In this document: in pieces, positions 8,416-15,884 of the stretch | Numbering within the stretch: position 1 is the first letter of the stretch | Layout: every line of letters starts with the position of its first letter | Source of the DNA: JANNXQ01 sp038238555 | Lineage (GTDB): Bacteria; Verrucomicrobiota; Verrucomicrobiia; Chthoniobacterales; Chthoniobacteraceae | NCBI GenBank assembly: GCA_038238555.1 | Contig: JBBRXP010000048.1 | Location: 1-32,936 of the forward strand | Direction: 5' to 3' | DNA length: 32,936 nucleotides | Notes under the pieces: generated by a model | Told to the model about the DNA's origin: nothing | The model's input: the letters and a program-made list of their open reading frames with translations, nothing else | The model's database searches: none | Program-made: the position numbers and the translations under genes

Positions 8416-8937
8416 CTACTTATCGGGAACGCGCCGGAATGATTCGGTGACTTGCCCGACAGTCAAGCCGAACTTCGTGATGATGACGCGGGTGAACATG
8501 GTTTGCGAGTCTTCAGGCAAATACATCCACTGGCGCAGGTGGACATGGGAGAGTGGATTCCCCGGCTGGAGGGCGATGGTGTAATCCCACTGAAACGCAT
8601 TGCCATAGGCCACGCCGCGCGCGCTTCCAATTACATCGTTGGCGGTGGCGGTGTAACGATGCCCATCGAGCCGATGCACCCGCCAGGCGCGCTGCTGAGT
8701 GCTGCCGTCCTCATAAGTAAACATCTGCGTGAGGCGCAGATCGCCGGCGGCATCACGTGCCCCAAAGCTGTTGGTGGTAAAGCGGCGGACCGGATCGCCC
8801 GCGCGATTTTCAAACACACCCCATGAGCGGACGCGACCGGAAAAGTAACGCTCTGGCTCGAACTGTGATGAGGCTCCCGCAAAGTCGCGTGGTTGCAGGC
8901 CGCTGCATGCCTCCAGGATTAAGGCGCCCGCCAACAA
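8416..8937 (-). CDS. DUF3833-family lipoprotein
   Basis: The sequence matches the DUF3833 family: R-Y-F-S-G-R-V-R-S-W-G-V-F near the N-terminus, R-R-F then G-D-L-R-L-T-Q-M-F-T-Y-E-D-G, an R-A-W strand, the A-N-D-V-I-G-S-A-R-G turn, an aromatic W-M-Y-L-P-E-D and the C-terminal T-K-F-G-L-T-V-G-Q-V-T-E-S-F. The N-terminus carries a hydrophobic stretch and a lipobox-like L-E-A-C. The first usable start is TTG at 8937, but that leaves a very short signal; the frame stays open upstream (L-R-L-G-V before it), so a non-standard start further up is possible. Molecular function is unknown for the family. It lies between the PEP-CTERM gene and the PagL-like gene. Confidence 0.7.
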   Translation of the reverse strand: MLAGALILEACSGLQPRDFAGASSQFEPERYFSGRVRSWGVFENRAGDPVRRFTTNSFGARDAAGDLRLTQMFTYEDGSTQQRAWRVHRLDGHRYTATANDVIGSARGVAYGNAFQWDYTIALQPGNPLSHVHLRQWMYLPEDSQTMFTRVIITKFGLTVGQVTESFRRVPDK

Positions 8938-8996
8938 GACACCAAGCCGCAGCGTAGAAAGTAACGTGTCGATGATGCTTCGACTGATGCCAGCAA

Positions 8997-9023
8997 CCGC
9001 CGCGAGGATTCCACTCGCGGCGG
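8997..9023 (-). terminator. Stem-loop after the PEP-CTERM gene
   Basis: A perfect 10-bp GC-rich stem, CCGCCGCGAG paired with CTCGCGGCGG around a 7-nt loop, lies 25 nt beyond the PEP-CTERM stop codon. No U-run follows on the minus strand, so it may attenuate or stabilise rather than fully terminate. Confidence 0.5.
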
Positions 9024-9047
9024 CTTTGGGATAAAAGACGTAACCAG

Positions 9048-9881
9048 TTAGGCTTTGAGCCGCCGTGCTCTGCCTGCCATTGTGCCCAAGCCCACCAGGA
9101 CGAGAACCATGCTGGTGGGTTCCGGCACAGTCGCGGCGAGCCCGGAGACGCTGCCAAAGCCCGTGTCGAGCACGGTGGCATCGAGCACGGTGGCGGCGCC
9201 CGTTGCCTTATTGACGCGATAGACACGGTCGTCGATCGCGGCAAAGAGCGTGCCGTCCGGCGCAAAGGTCAACGCGGCAAAGGGGCTATCCTGATTGACG
9301 CCGAGAGAGCCCACCAAGGTCAATGCAGCCGTCGTTTGATTGACGGTGTAAAGACCTCCGTCGCCCTGCGCCAATGCGTATAAAACGCCGCTGGTAATAT
9401 CGAAGGCCAATGCATCGAGAGGTGTCCCAGTGGTTCCCACCCGGGTGGTGCCGATCCTCGTGGAGGTGCCATTGACGATGTTAAAGGAAAACAAGTCATT
9501 GGCCGGGGTGAAGTCCGCATTTAACGCAGAAGCCAGATAACCGATCCCGTCGCCACGAAACGTGAGGTCACCTTCGCCCATCAAGTTACCCACTCCGATG
9601 TCGATGCTGCTAACCACTTGTGCATTGGTCGTGTTGATCTGCCGAATGCGGTCGGTATTTGGATCGAATCCAAACAACAATCCATTTCGGAACGCGAGGC
9701 CATAGGAGGTCACATTCGCACTCAAAGTCCCTATGGCGGTCCCAGCGCCGGTCGCCGGATCCACACTGAAGAGGGTGTTATCGAAGAAAGTAACTCCGAA
9801 GAGCCGGGTCTGAGCGAGGAGGTCGGACGTTATAAGTAAATTGGCTGCGACCGCCAACACAAGACAGGCAAGACGTTTCAT
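9048..9881 (-). CDS. PEP-CTERM-anchored beta-propeller protein (DUF4394-like)
   Basis: This 277-aa exported protein has a signal peptide (1-23, ending L-L-A). The body has repeated propeller-type blades such as L-F-S-V-D-P-A-T-G-A-G and Y-R-V-N-K-A-T-G-A-A, resembling DUF4394. The C-terminus is a textbook PEP-CTERM sorting signal: V-P-E-P-T-S, a hydrophobic helix (M-V-L-V-L-V-G-L-G) and a short Arg/Lys tail. It should be processed by an exosortase, none of which is encoded in the window, and then linked to the surface or exopolysaccharide. It follows the ferritin-like gene by 33 bp, consistent with one transcript. Confidence 0.8.
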   Translation of the reverse strand: MKRLACLVLAVAANLLITSDLLAQTRLFGVTFFDNTLFSVDPATGAGTAIGTLSANVTSYGLAFRNGLLFGFDPNTDRIRQINTTNAQVVSSIDIGVGNLMGEGDLTFRGDGIGYLASALNADFTPANDLFSFNIVNGTSTRIGTTRVGTTGTPLDALAFDITSGVLYALAQGDGGLYTVNQTTAALTLVGSLGVNQDSPFAALTFAPDGTLFAAIDDRVYRVNKATGAATVLDATVLDTGFGSVSGLAATVPEPTSMVLVLVGLGTMAGRARRLKA

Positions 9882-9914
9882 ATCAATAAGTCGATAAGAG
9901 CTTGGCGAATTAAC

Positions 9915-10871
9915 TCAGCTTACAATCTGTCCATTCATTCCATTGGGGAAGAAGAGCCCGCTGGTGGCATTGACAGCGCCGTAAACGATGTTCAACACCT
10001 GCCGGGTGGTCCGGCTGAAGGCAATCGAGTTAGCGTCGGCCGGCACGAGGTTGGCGGTTCCACCGGGGGTGAGGACGACGCCTTGGTCGTCATCAGTCGG
10101 TCCGTCGAGAGCGTCGCGCAGGTCGGAGATGGCGATCGTTTGATTCTGCGTCGTGGTGCCGAGGGCAAACAGGGTCGTGCGGATAACTCCGGAGTGGTAA
10201 GCCTCCACTCCCAAGATGCCGGCGGCCGCCTCGAGATAAGTCTTATTGGCAAGGAGAGGCGAGGCACCTTTGTAAGCGGTGACGCCCACGTCTTCGAAGA
10301 TAAACGCTCCGAGTAGGAAGTTCACTTCGTTTGCAAATGGGTCGAAAGGAACGGGCAGGACAGCAGACCCCGCAAGCGCGTTCGCAGCCATGGCCAGCGT
10401 GGTGAAGCTTTCACGGAGATTGATGTTGGGCCGAGCCGCGGGTTGCACTCCAGCCCCGGCGAGCGCGGTGCGAAGGAAAGTTACGTGGTTGCGTTCGTCC
10501 TGGGCGATCTCCGCCGCATATTGCTGGAAAGCAGTGGTAGTAAAAGGAACCTGGGGATTGGCTTTAATCGTGGTGGTGCCAGATGGACTGGAGTTGCTGC
10601 CGGTGACCTGCCCGGTAATCCCGACGCCAAAGGTCTCGATGCCGACGTTAGAGACGGCGTAGGTGTAATACTCCGCCTCGAGGTATTCCAAGTTCAGCGC
10701 GAAGTTGAGGATCGCAGCATCCAGTCCCGGCCCGCGCCCTTGGGCGAATGCCTCGCGAGCGCCCAAGCCGCCAAGGGCTGTGGCAGCACCGAGTAACGAC
10801 GCGCGGTTTAAGAAAGAGCGGCGCTTCAAGCCGGGGCTGGAAGCACTGAGAATGTCATCAAGTGGATTCAT
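9915..10871 (-). CDS. Tat-exported ferritin-like domain protein
   Basis: This 318-aa protein carries a Tat-type leader (K-R-R-S-F-L-N-R-A-S-L-L-G near residue 16, then a hydrophobic stretch to A-F-A). A four-helix ferritin-like domain (Ferritin_2 type) follows, with likely di-iron ligands in L-E-Y-L-E-A-E-Y-Y (about 62), E-I-A-Q-D-E-R-N-H (about 126), F-E-D-V-G (about 198) and G-V-E-A-Y-H (about 222). Related proteins are linked to desiccation or oxidative stress, but the reaction is not established. Tat export suggests the metal is loaded before secretion. It heads the minus-strand row that continues into the PEP-CTERM gene. The upstream 196 bp, shared with the divergent YihY-type gene, show no convincing promoter. 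Confidence 0.8.
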   Translation of the reverse strand: MNPLDDILSASSPGLKRRSFLNRASLLGAATALGGLGAREAFAQGRGPGLDAAILNFALNLEYLEAEYYTYAVSNVGIETFGVGITGQVTGSNSSPSGTTTIKANPQVPFTTTAFQQYAAEIAQDERNHVTFLRTALAGAGVQPAARPNINLRESFTTLAMAANALAGSAVLPVPFDPFANEVNFLLGAFIFEDVGVTAYKGASPLLANKTYLEAAAGILGVEAYHSGVIRTTLFALGTTTQNQTIAISDLRDALDGPTDDDQGVVLTPGGTANLVPADANSIAFSRTTRQVLNIVYGAVNATSGLFFPNGMNGQIVS

Positions 10872-11067
10872 GGGTAGTTAGTATTTTGTTTAGGCATTAG
10901 TGCCGCGATCGCAGGATGCATTGGCGGCACGCGGGCTGTTTCGAGACGTGCGGGGCTGGCGGTTGTATGGAGCGGAGAGATAATTCGCGCGTTGCAAGAT
11001 TGTAACGATTCTCCCCACCCTCGCGCGGCACGGCCAAAGGAATGGTGCCTGACGATTGGAAGGTGCC

Positions 11068-12273
11068 ATGAATTTCAAAGCCCTCGCCGACCTTCGCGCA
11101 GTCCGGCTGATGAAAGAAACCGGCGCGAATTGGTTGGAAGACAATTGTCTGCGACTCAGCGCGGCACTGTCTTATTACTCGATCTTTTCCATCGCCCCGC
11201 TCCTGGTCATCGCGATCAGCATCGCTGGCATGGTGCTGGGTGAGAAGGCGACCCAAGGACAACTCGGCGATCAACTCAGCAGTTACCTCGGCTCTCAGGC
11301 GGCGGCGGCCATTCAGTCGATGGTGCAGAGCGCCTCGAAACCGGCGCAGAGCAAGGTCGCGGCGATCGTGGGAGTGGTGACGTTGCTCTTCGGCGCGTCG
11401 GGAGTCTTTGGCCAACTCAAGGATGCGCTCAACACCATCTGGGAAGTAAAGTTAAAATCCGGCGCCGGGGTGTGGGGGTTTATTCGTGAACGCTTTCTGT
11501 CGTTTGGAATGGTGTTGGTGATCGGGTTCCTCCTGCTCGTCTCGTTGATGCTCTCGACCGCTTTGGCGGCGTTGAATGGATATCTTGGCCATCTCTTAAA
11601 GCTGCCGGGATTTGTGTGGAGTTCGCTGGCCTTTGCGCTCTCGTTTGCCGTGGTTACCGCGCTCTTTGCCACGATCTTTAAGGTGTTGCCGGATGCGACT
11701 GTGCAGTGGCGCAATGTGTGGGTGGGGGCGGTAACTACCGCGTTGTTATTCGAGGTCGGTAAGTTGGGACTAAGCTGGTATCTCGGACGCGAGAGCACAG
11801 CGTCTGCTTACGGTGCGGCGGGCTCTGCGGTGCTGGTGTTACTCTGGGTCTATTACACGTCGCTGATTCTTTTCTTTGGGGCTGAGTTCACCCGTGTTTA
11901 TGCGCGGGATACTGGGACGAGTATTCGGCCCGCGGCGAATGCGGTGGCGGTCACTCCGGAGATGCGAGCGCAGCAAGGCATGGCGCCCGGAAGCGATGTG
12001 GTTCACCAGACGGAGCGTCCCGGGAAAACTATCGTCGTGAGGATCCTGCGGGATTCGCCGGTGCCCGCCGGACCGATCTCAGCTCTCTTCCTCGCGCTCG
12101 GTGTGGGCTTCGCCGTGGGTCTCGTCGCGCGGTGGCGGCAGGAGCGCGCGGAGAAACCCGGGCAATTGATCCGGCGCGGATTTTTCGGGCTTGCCGATCG
12201 CGGTGGTGGGGCACTCGCCCGACTTACCAAGAGCGCAGTGCGGAGGGGGCGCGATCTTGTGACCGACTCATGA
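11068..12273 (+). CDS. YihY/BrkB-family inner-membrane protein
   Basis: This 401-aa protein has about six transmembrane helices in the YihY/virulence factor BrkB arrangement. Family motifs are L-S-A-A-L-S-Y-Y-S-I-F-S-I-A-P-L-L near residue 35, L-K-D-A-L-N-T-I-W near 120, Y-L-G-R-E-S-T-A-S-A-Y-G-A-A-G near 238, and L-V-L-L-W-V-Y-Y-T-S-L-I-L-F-F-G-A-E-F near 258. An extra hydrophobic segment near residue 345 and a basic tail extend the usual length. The transported substrate, if any, is unknown for the family. The ATG at 11068 was chosen over an upstream in-frame TTG because GGAAGG (11058-11063) precedes it. This is one of only two plausible Shine-Dalgarno sequences in the window. Confidence 0.85.
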   Translation: MNFKALADLRAVRLMKETGANWLEDNCLRLSAALSYYSIFSIAPLLVIAISIAGMVLGEKATQGQLGDQLSSYLGSQAAAAIQSMVQSASKPAQSKVAAIVGVVTLLFGASGVFGQLKDALNTIWEVKLKSGAGVWGFIRERFLSFGMVLVIGFLLLVSLMLSTALAALNGYLGHLLKLPGFVWSSLAFALSFAVVTALFATIFKVLPDATVQWRNVWVGAVTTALLFEVGKLGLSWYLGRESTASAYGAAGSAVLVLLWVYYTSLILFFGAEFTRVYARDTGTSIRPAANAVAVTPEMRAQQGMAPGSDVVHQTERPGKTIVVRILRDSPVPAGPISALFLALGVGFAVGLVARWRQERAEKPGQLIRRGFFGLADRGGGALARLTKSAVRRGRDLVTDS

Positions 12274-12292
12274 GACACACAAAGTTTTTACC

Positions 12293-12314
12293 CGCGCCGG
12301 CTTCGTGCGGCGCG
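12293..12314 (+). terminator. Stem-loop after the YihY-type gene
   Basis: CGCGCCG pairs with CGGCGCG around an 8-nt loop, 20 nt past the stop codon. A T-run precedes rather than follows the stem, so termination on the plus strand is uncertain. Confidence 0.35.
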
Positions 12315-12361
12315 ATTGAGTAAGTAACAAGTAACCTTGGTAACCAAAACACAACATCCAT

Positions 12362-12868
12362 ATGAACGAACAGAACCTGACAGATAAGACGAAGGCAGAT
12401 CGCAATGCCGATCCCATCACCGGCGAACCCGGCGCACATCCCGTTGCAACGGGCCTCGGAGCTGCGGGCGCAGGCCTTGCGGGAGCGGCCATCGGGACCG
12501 CTGTGGCTGGCCCGGTAGGAACGATCGTCGGCGCCGTGGTGGGCGCCGTCGCCGGCGGCTATGGCGGCAAAGCAGCCGGGGAGGCGATCGACCCAACGGT
12601 CGAAGATGCATACTGGCGCGAGGCACATGGGCGGCAGAGTTACGGGGCCGGGACGGAGTTTGATACTTATCACCCTGCTTATCGCGTGGGCTATGAAGGC
12701 GCCGCGCGGCACATTGAAGATGGGATGAGCTTCGAGGACTCCGAAGAAGAACTCCGCACGGCTTACGATGCGGGCGCTCCGAGAGTAACCTGGATGCAAG
12801 CGCGCTCTGCCTCCCGTGCAGCCTGGGACCGCGTGGCCCAACGGCGTGCCGGCAGCGCACGAGAGTAA
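12362..12868 (+). CDS. Glycine-zipper domain protein
   Basis: This 168-aa protein has no signal peptide. Residues about 32-75 form a Gly/Ala-rich segment (repeated G-A-A-G-A-G-L-A-G and G-A-V-V-G-A-V-A-G-G-Y-G-G) of the glycine-zipper type, able to insert into or associate with membranes. The C-terminal half is hydrophilic and carries Y-W-R-E near 82, a Y-H-P-A-Y-R-V-G-Y-E block near 104 and W-D-R-V near the end. Similar proteins are often found in stress-related contexts, but no activity is established. The start is the first ATG, with an A-rich leader. The leader contains three GTAAC motifs, matching the compositional anomaly of this part of the window. Confidence 0.7.
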   Translation: MNEQNLTDKTKADRNADPITGEPGAHPVATGLGAAGAGLAGAAIGTAVAGPVGTIVGAVVGAVAGGYGGKAAGEAIDPTVEDAYWREAHGRQSYGAGTEFDTYHPAYRVGYEGAARHIEDGMSFEDSEEELRTAYDAGAPRVTWMQARSASRAAWDRVAQRRAGSARE

Positions 12869-12881
12869 CATCGGAAATCCT

Positions 12882-12906
12882 GGGCGGCGTCATTTGGGCG
12901 CCGCCC
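12882..12906 (+). terminator. GC-rich stem-loop after the glycine-zipper gene
   Basis: GGGCGGCG pairs with CGCCGCCC around a 9-nt loop, 14 nt after the stop codon. No clear U-run follows. Confidence 0.5.
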
Positions 12907-13097
12907 GTCCCGCACGCAAGGATGAAAAGAAATAGTGCCGGGATTTCGCGAGTCTATCGAGAAAGTAACTAATCACTTACGGCACCGATCTGCGTTGCTT
13001 GTTACTTCCTCCACATGAAAGCCGTCACTTTCCGCACCGGGCGCCTATGCAGTGAACTGTGGGGCGGTAATCCGAGTTACCCGGTTATGCTGTCGCC

Positions 13098-13583
13098 TTG
13101 CCTCGCTTTGAACGTACAGCTCGCCGATGGCTTCGTCAGTTCACGCCTCGTTGCCCGATAAGTGTTCCGCCTTTACCCGTATCGCCCAATGGTGCGCGAC
13201 GATGGCGGGGCAGTCCCGCGGCATTTGCGGTGGCAGCGGGCCTGATCGTGGTGTGGCTTTGTTCCGGGCCGATGTTCAAGTTTAGCGACACTTGGCAGCT
13301 CATCATCAACACGAGCACGACGATCGTCACCTTCCTGATGGTCTTCCTCATTCAAAACAGCCAGAACCGCGACACCCAAGCCATCCAGATCAAACTGGAC
13401 GAACTTCTCCGGGCGACGCCAGGCGCCCATGTCGCCCTTCTCGATCTGGAACGGCTGGACGAGAGGGAGCTGGGGAAAATCCGGAAAGATTACGGCAGGC
13501 TCGCAGAAGCGGCGCGCCGGGATTTAACGGCGGGCCGAAACGATATCGGCGTGCCGGACGTGGAGAGAGAATCCGCACCATGA
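13098..13583 (+). CDS. Low-affinity iron permease family protein (small two-helix form)
   Basis: This 161-aa protein matches the small 'low affinity iron permease' family. It has a hydrophobic helix (A-A-G-L-I-V-V-W-L), then G-P-M-F-K-F-S-D-T-W-Q-L-I-I-N-T, then a second helix T-I-V-T-F-L-M-V-F-L-I-Q-N-S-Q-N-R-D and the conserved I-K-L-D-E-L-L-R-A. A soluble C-terminal tail rich in charged residues follows. The first usable start is TTG (13098), giving F-E-R-T-A-R-R-W, typical of the family N-terminus; no ATG is available in frame upstream. The iron-transport name comes from the family label and is poorly supported experimentally for such short bacterial proteins. Its stop overlaps the next start (ATGA), so the two are translationally coupled. 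Confidence 0.7.
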   Translation: MPRFERTARRWLRQFTPRCPISVPPLPVSPNGARRWRGSPAAFAVAAGLIVVWLCSGPMFKFSDTWQLIINTSTTIVTFLMVFLIQNSQNRDTQAIQIKLDELLRATPGAHVALLDLERLDERELGKIRKDYGRLAEAARRDLTAGRNDIGVPDVERESAP

Positions 13584-14227
13584 GCGCCAACGGCGAACTT
13601 CCCCGGACTCGCGTCTTGATCGCGGAAGATCACAAACGCACTCGCGAGGCGCTGCGCACGCTGCTGGAGAGAAAGGAGTTTGAGATCGCAGCCGTCGATA
13701 ATGGCGACGAAGCGCGCGAGGCGCTCTTAGCTGCGGCAGGGCCGTGCATCGCGTTGCTGGATTGGATGCTGCCGGGAGCGAGCGGCCTGGATGTGTGCCG
13801 GGCGGTGCGGGCAGCGGAGATCGGACATTACGTGTATCTCATCGTCATCACGGCGCGCGACGGCGAGGAGGACATCACGGAAGCGATCGCCGCCGGAGCG
13901 GACGACTTCATCCGCAAGCCGTGCGGCGTGGTGGAACTCCTCGCGCGCGTGCGCAACGGGCAGCGCACGGTCGGGCTGGAGCGCAGCCTGGCTGGGAGGA
14001 TCGCGGAACTGGAGAGTGCGCTTGAGCGCGTGCGCGAACTCAGGCGGCTGCTGCCGATCTGCATGTACTGCAAGAAAGTGCGGGACGACTCGGATTATTG
14101 GCAGGAGATCGAAGTCTATATTCGCGAGCACACGGGCGCGGACTTCTCGCACGGCATTTGTCCCGAGTGCTTTCAAAACATCGGCAAAGCAAAAACCGAT
14201 TCGCAAACTAGGGAGGTGGAGCAATGA
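13580..14227 (+). CDS. Response regulator receiver protein with C-terminal four-Cys motif
   Basis: This 215-aa protein has an N-terminal receiver domain (about 8-125): an acidic pair in I-A-E-D-H, the phospho-acceptor Asp61 in L-L-D-W-M-L-P-G, and the Lys of I-R-K-P-C near 113. A short coiled segment rich in Glu and Arg follows. The C-terminus has the motif L-P-I-C-M-Y-C-K-K-V-R-D-D, D-Y-W-Q-E-I-E and G-I-C-P-E-C-F, a C-x-x-C plus C-x-x-C arrangement that may bind zinc. The same tail is known on many sensor proteins. There is no DNA-binding or output enzyme domain. ATGA overlap couples it to the iron-permease-like gene; no cognate histidine kinase is in the window. Confidence 0.85.
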   Translation: MSANGELPRTRVLIAEDHKRTREALRTLLERKEFEIAAVDNGDEAREALLAAAGPCIALLDWMLPGASGLDVCRAVRAAEIGHYVYLIVITARDGEEDITEAIAAGADDFIRKPCGVVELLARVRNGQRTVGLERSLAGRIAELESALERVRELRRLLPICMYCKKVRDDSDYWQEIEVYIREHTGADFSHGICPECFQNIGKAKTDSQTREVEQ

Positions 14228-14240
14228 ATCTGCGCGACGA

Positions 14241-15206
14241 TTAGAGCTTGCCCTCGCCTGCTGGGGCTCCGCCGTTTGCCGGCACCGTGGTGCGCAGCAC
14301 GATTGCGCCGGGTTCGAGTGGTGCGATCTCCCGCTCCTCCAGCGACGCGGGGAGCAGAAAAAATGCGCCGAGCGCGAAGCGCAGCCCGCCGCACTCCACA
14401 CTGCCGGTCACGACGGTGAAGATCGCGAATCCTTTTTCCAGGCCGATCCGCGGCTCATCGAGCGTCCACTTCTCGGCGCGGAAGTGTTCGCACACGACGA
14501 GCATTTCGCCCTGCGGCTGCACAAACTGCGGCTCGGCGTCCTCGAAATTCACCGACTCGAGCGACTCCTCGATGTGGAGCGCGCGAGGCTTGCCATCGAG
14601 ACCGAGCCGGTTCCAATCGAAGACGCGATAAGTCGTGTCGCTGTTCTGCTGCACTTCCACGATGAGATTGCCGGCGCCGATGGCGTGGATGCGGCCGCTC
14701 GGGATGAAGATCGCGTCGCCGGTGTGGGTCGGCAGCGTGTGGATCATCTCGGCGACTCGCCCTTCCTTGAGCGCCAGCTCGAAGGCCGCGCGCGTGGTGT
14801 CGCGCTTGAGGCCGGCGTAGAGATCGCTGCCGAGCACGGCGTCGAGAAGGTACCACATCTCCGTCTTCGGCTCACCGCCGAGCCGCGCCGCCACTGCCGG
14901 CGGCGGATGCACCTGCACCGAGAGCCGATCCTGCGCGTCGAGAATCTTGCACAGCAGCGGGAAGCGCGGCGTGTCGGGCAGGCCCTCGCCGAAGACTTCG
15001 GCGCGGTGCTCGGTCCACAGCTCATGGAGCGTGCAGCCGCGGAGCGGGCCTTCGTGCACCACGCTCTGCGCATCCTCGCGATCGACCACCTCCCACGATT
15101 CGCCGACACGCGTGCCGACCGGGAGCACCCGTCCGGGCAGCGCTTCGAGCCGCCTGCCACCCCAAACGCGTTCCATGTAGAGCGGCTCGAAGAAGATCGG
15201 GGGCAT
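14241..15206 (-). CDS. manA: Mannose-6-phosphate isomerase, class I
   Basis: This enzyme interconverts fructose-6-phosphate and mannose-6-phosphate, feeding GDP-mannose and surface polysaccharide synthesis. The short 321-aa type I form is recognisable from M-E-R-V-W-G-G at the N-terminus, V-Q-V-H-P-P (zinc ligands Gln and His, near 97), K-T-E-M-W-Y (ligand Glu near 113) and I-P-S-G-R-I-H-A-I-G (ligand His near 170). E-V-Q-Q-N-S-D-T-T-Y-R-V-F-D-W follows, as in the family. The ATG at 15206 (M-P-P-I-F) was preferred to an upstream ATG because the intervening codons come from a heptamer repeat. It is the last gene of the minus-strand cytochrome/transferase row, separated from the transferase gene by a large hairpin. 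Confidence 0.88.
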   Translation of the reverse strand: MPPIFFEPLYMERVWGGRRLEALPGRVLPVGTRVGESWEVVDREDAQSVVHEGPLRGCTLHELWTEHRAEVFGEGLPDTPRFPLLCKILDAQDRLSVQVHPPPAVAARLGGEPKTEMWYLLDAVLGSDLYAGLKRDTTRAAFELALKEGRVAEMIHTLPTHTGDAIFIPSGRIHAIGAGNLIVEVQQNSDTTYRVFDWNRLGLDGKPRALHIEESLESVNFEDAEPQFVQPQGEMLVVCEHFRAEKWTLDEPRIGLEKGFAIFTVVTGSVECGGLRFALGAFFLLPASLEEREIAPLEPGAIVLRTTVPANGGAPAGEGKL

Positions 15207-15217
15207 GGGGCGAGGAG

Positions 15218-15285
15218 GTTGAGAGTTGAGAGTTGAGTGGCGCCCGGATTTTTTCGCCGCGGCGCTCAACACTCAACACTCAACT
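15218..15285. repeat. Heptamer inverted repeat (GTTGAGA units) forming a long hairpin
   Basis: The left arm is GTTGAGA, GTTGAGA, GTTGAGT then GGCGCC (15218-15244). The right arm is the inverted form, GGCGC then CTCAAC, ACTCAAC, ACTCAAC (61-84 in the 15200s). A loop of about 16 nt carries a T6 run. The right arm runs through the stop codon of the transferase gene (TGA at 15273-15275), so that gene's last residues are repeat-derived. It may act as a transcription attenuator between the transferase gene and manA. Confidence 0.75.
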
Positions 15286-15884
15286 GTGTGCTCGCAGCTA
15301 CGCCAGTCCTCCTCCCTATCCACGTCGCGCAACGTTGGGAGAATGTGGATGCGAAGTCCTGCCCCATCCCCCCGTTCCAGCGTCTGCGCGCACACCGCGT
15401 CGGTGCCCCAGGCGATGCCTCGGAAGAGCGCGGGGCACGGTGCTTTGAGCGCGAGCAGATAGTAGCCGCCGTCGTGAGTGGGGCCGATCGCGCAGCCGTG
15501 CGTGTCGAGCGCGGCGCGCACTTCACCGAAAATTTCCGCGGTCATTTCCACGCAATCGCTGCCGACGGCGACCACCCGCGAATGCCCGCCAGCAAAGGCG
15601 CGCGCGAAGGCCGCGTCGAGTCGCGCGCCGAGATCGCCGGTCGCTTGTGGTTCGAAAGTGACGCGTCGCCCGGCGAGCAGCGGCGCGAGCCAGTCCACGA
15701 TCTCCGCGCGTTTTTGCGGCGGATCGAAGCACACGATCAACTCATCGCCGCGCGGCAGAGTGTCGATCACGCGCGCGACCATGAGCCGGTAAATCGCCGC
15801 CGCTCGTTCCGCACCCACGCTCGCCGCGAGCCGTGTCTTCACTTTCCCGGGCTCGGGAAATTTGACAAAAAAAAGAATCGTCAC
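15273..15884 (-). CDS. TIGR04282/DUF2064-family glycosyltransferase-like protein
   Basis: This 203-aa protein has the A-type nucleotidyl/glycosyltransferase fold typical of DUF2064. The N-terminal F-V-K-F-P-E-P-G-K-V-K-T-R-L-A nucleotide-binding signature is at 6-20, V-A-V-G-S-D-C-V-E-M (metal-site Asp) near 107, and P-T-H-D-G-G-Y-Y-L-L-A near 137. Members are annotated as arsenosugar-biosynthesis-type glycosyltransferases, but no arsenic gene is present here, so the substrate is open. The start is GTG at 15884, overlapping the ccsA stop (GTGA), which implies translational coupling. Its last residues (T-V-E-C) and stop codon come from the heptamer repeat at 15218-15285. Confidence 0.8.
   Translation of the reverse strand: MTILFFVKFPEPGKVKTRLAASVGAERAAAIYRLMVARVIDTLPRGDELIVCFDPPQKRAEIVDWLAPLLAGRRVTFEPQATGDLGARLDAAFARAFAGGHSRVVAVGSDCVEMTAEIFGEVRAALDTHGCAIGPTHDGGYYLLALKAPCPALFRGIAWGTDAVCAQTLERGDGAGLRIHILPTLRDVDREEDWRSCEHTVEC

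Noticed and set aside
13015..13161. Possible 48-aa gene starting MKAVTFRTGR.
   Set aside because: It overlaps the better-supported iron-permease-like gene by 64 bp, has no recognisable domain and no ribosome-binding site.
15218..15285. Heptamer repeats considered as a CRISPR-like array.
   Set aside because: Units are 7 nt, tandem and without spacers, and no cas genes are present.
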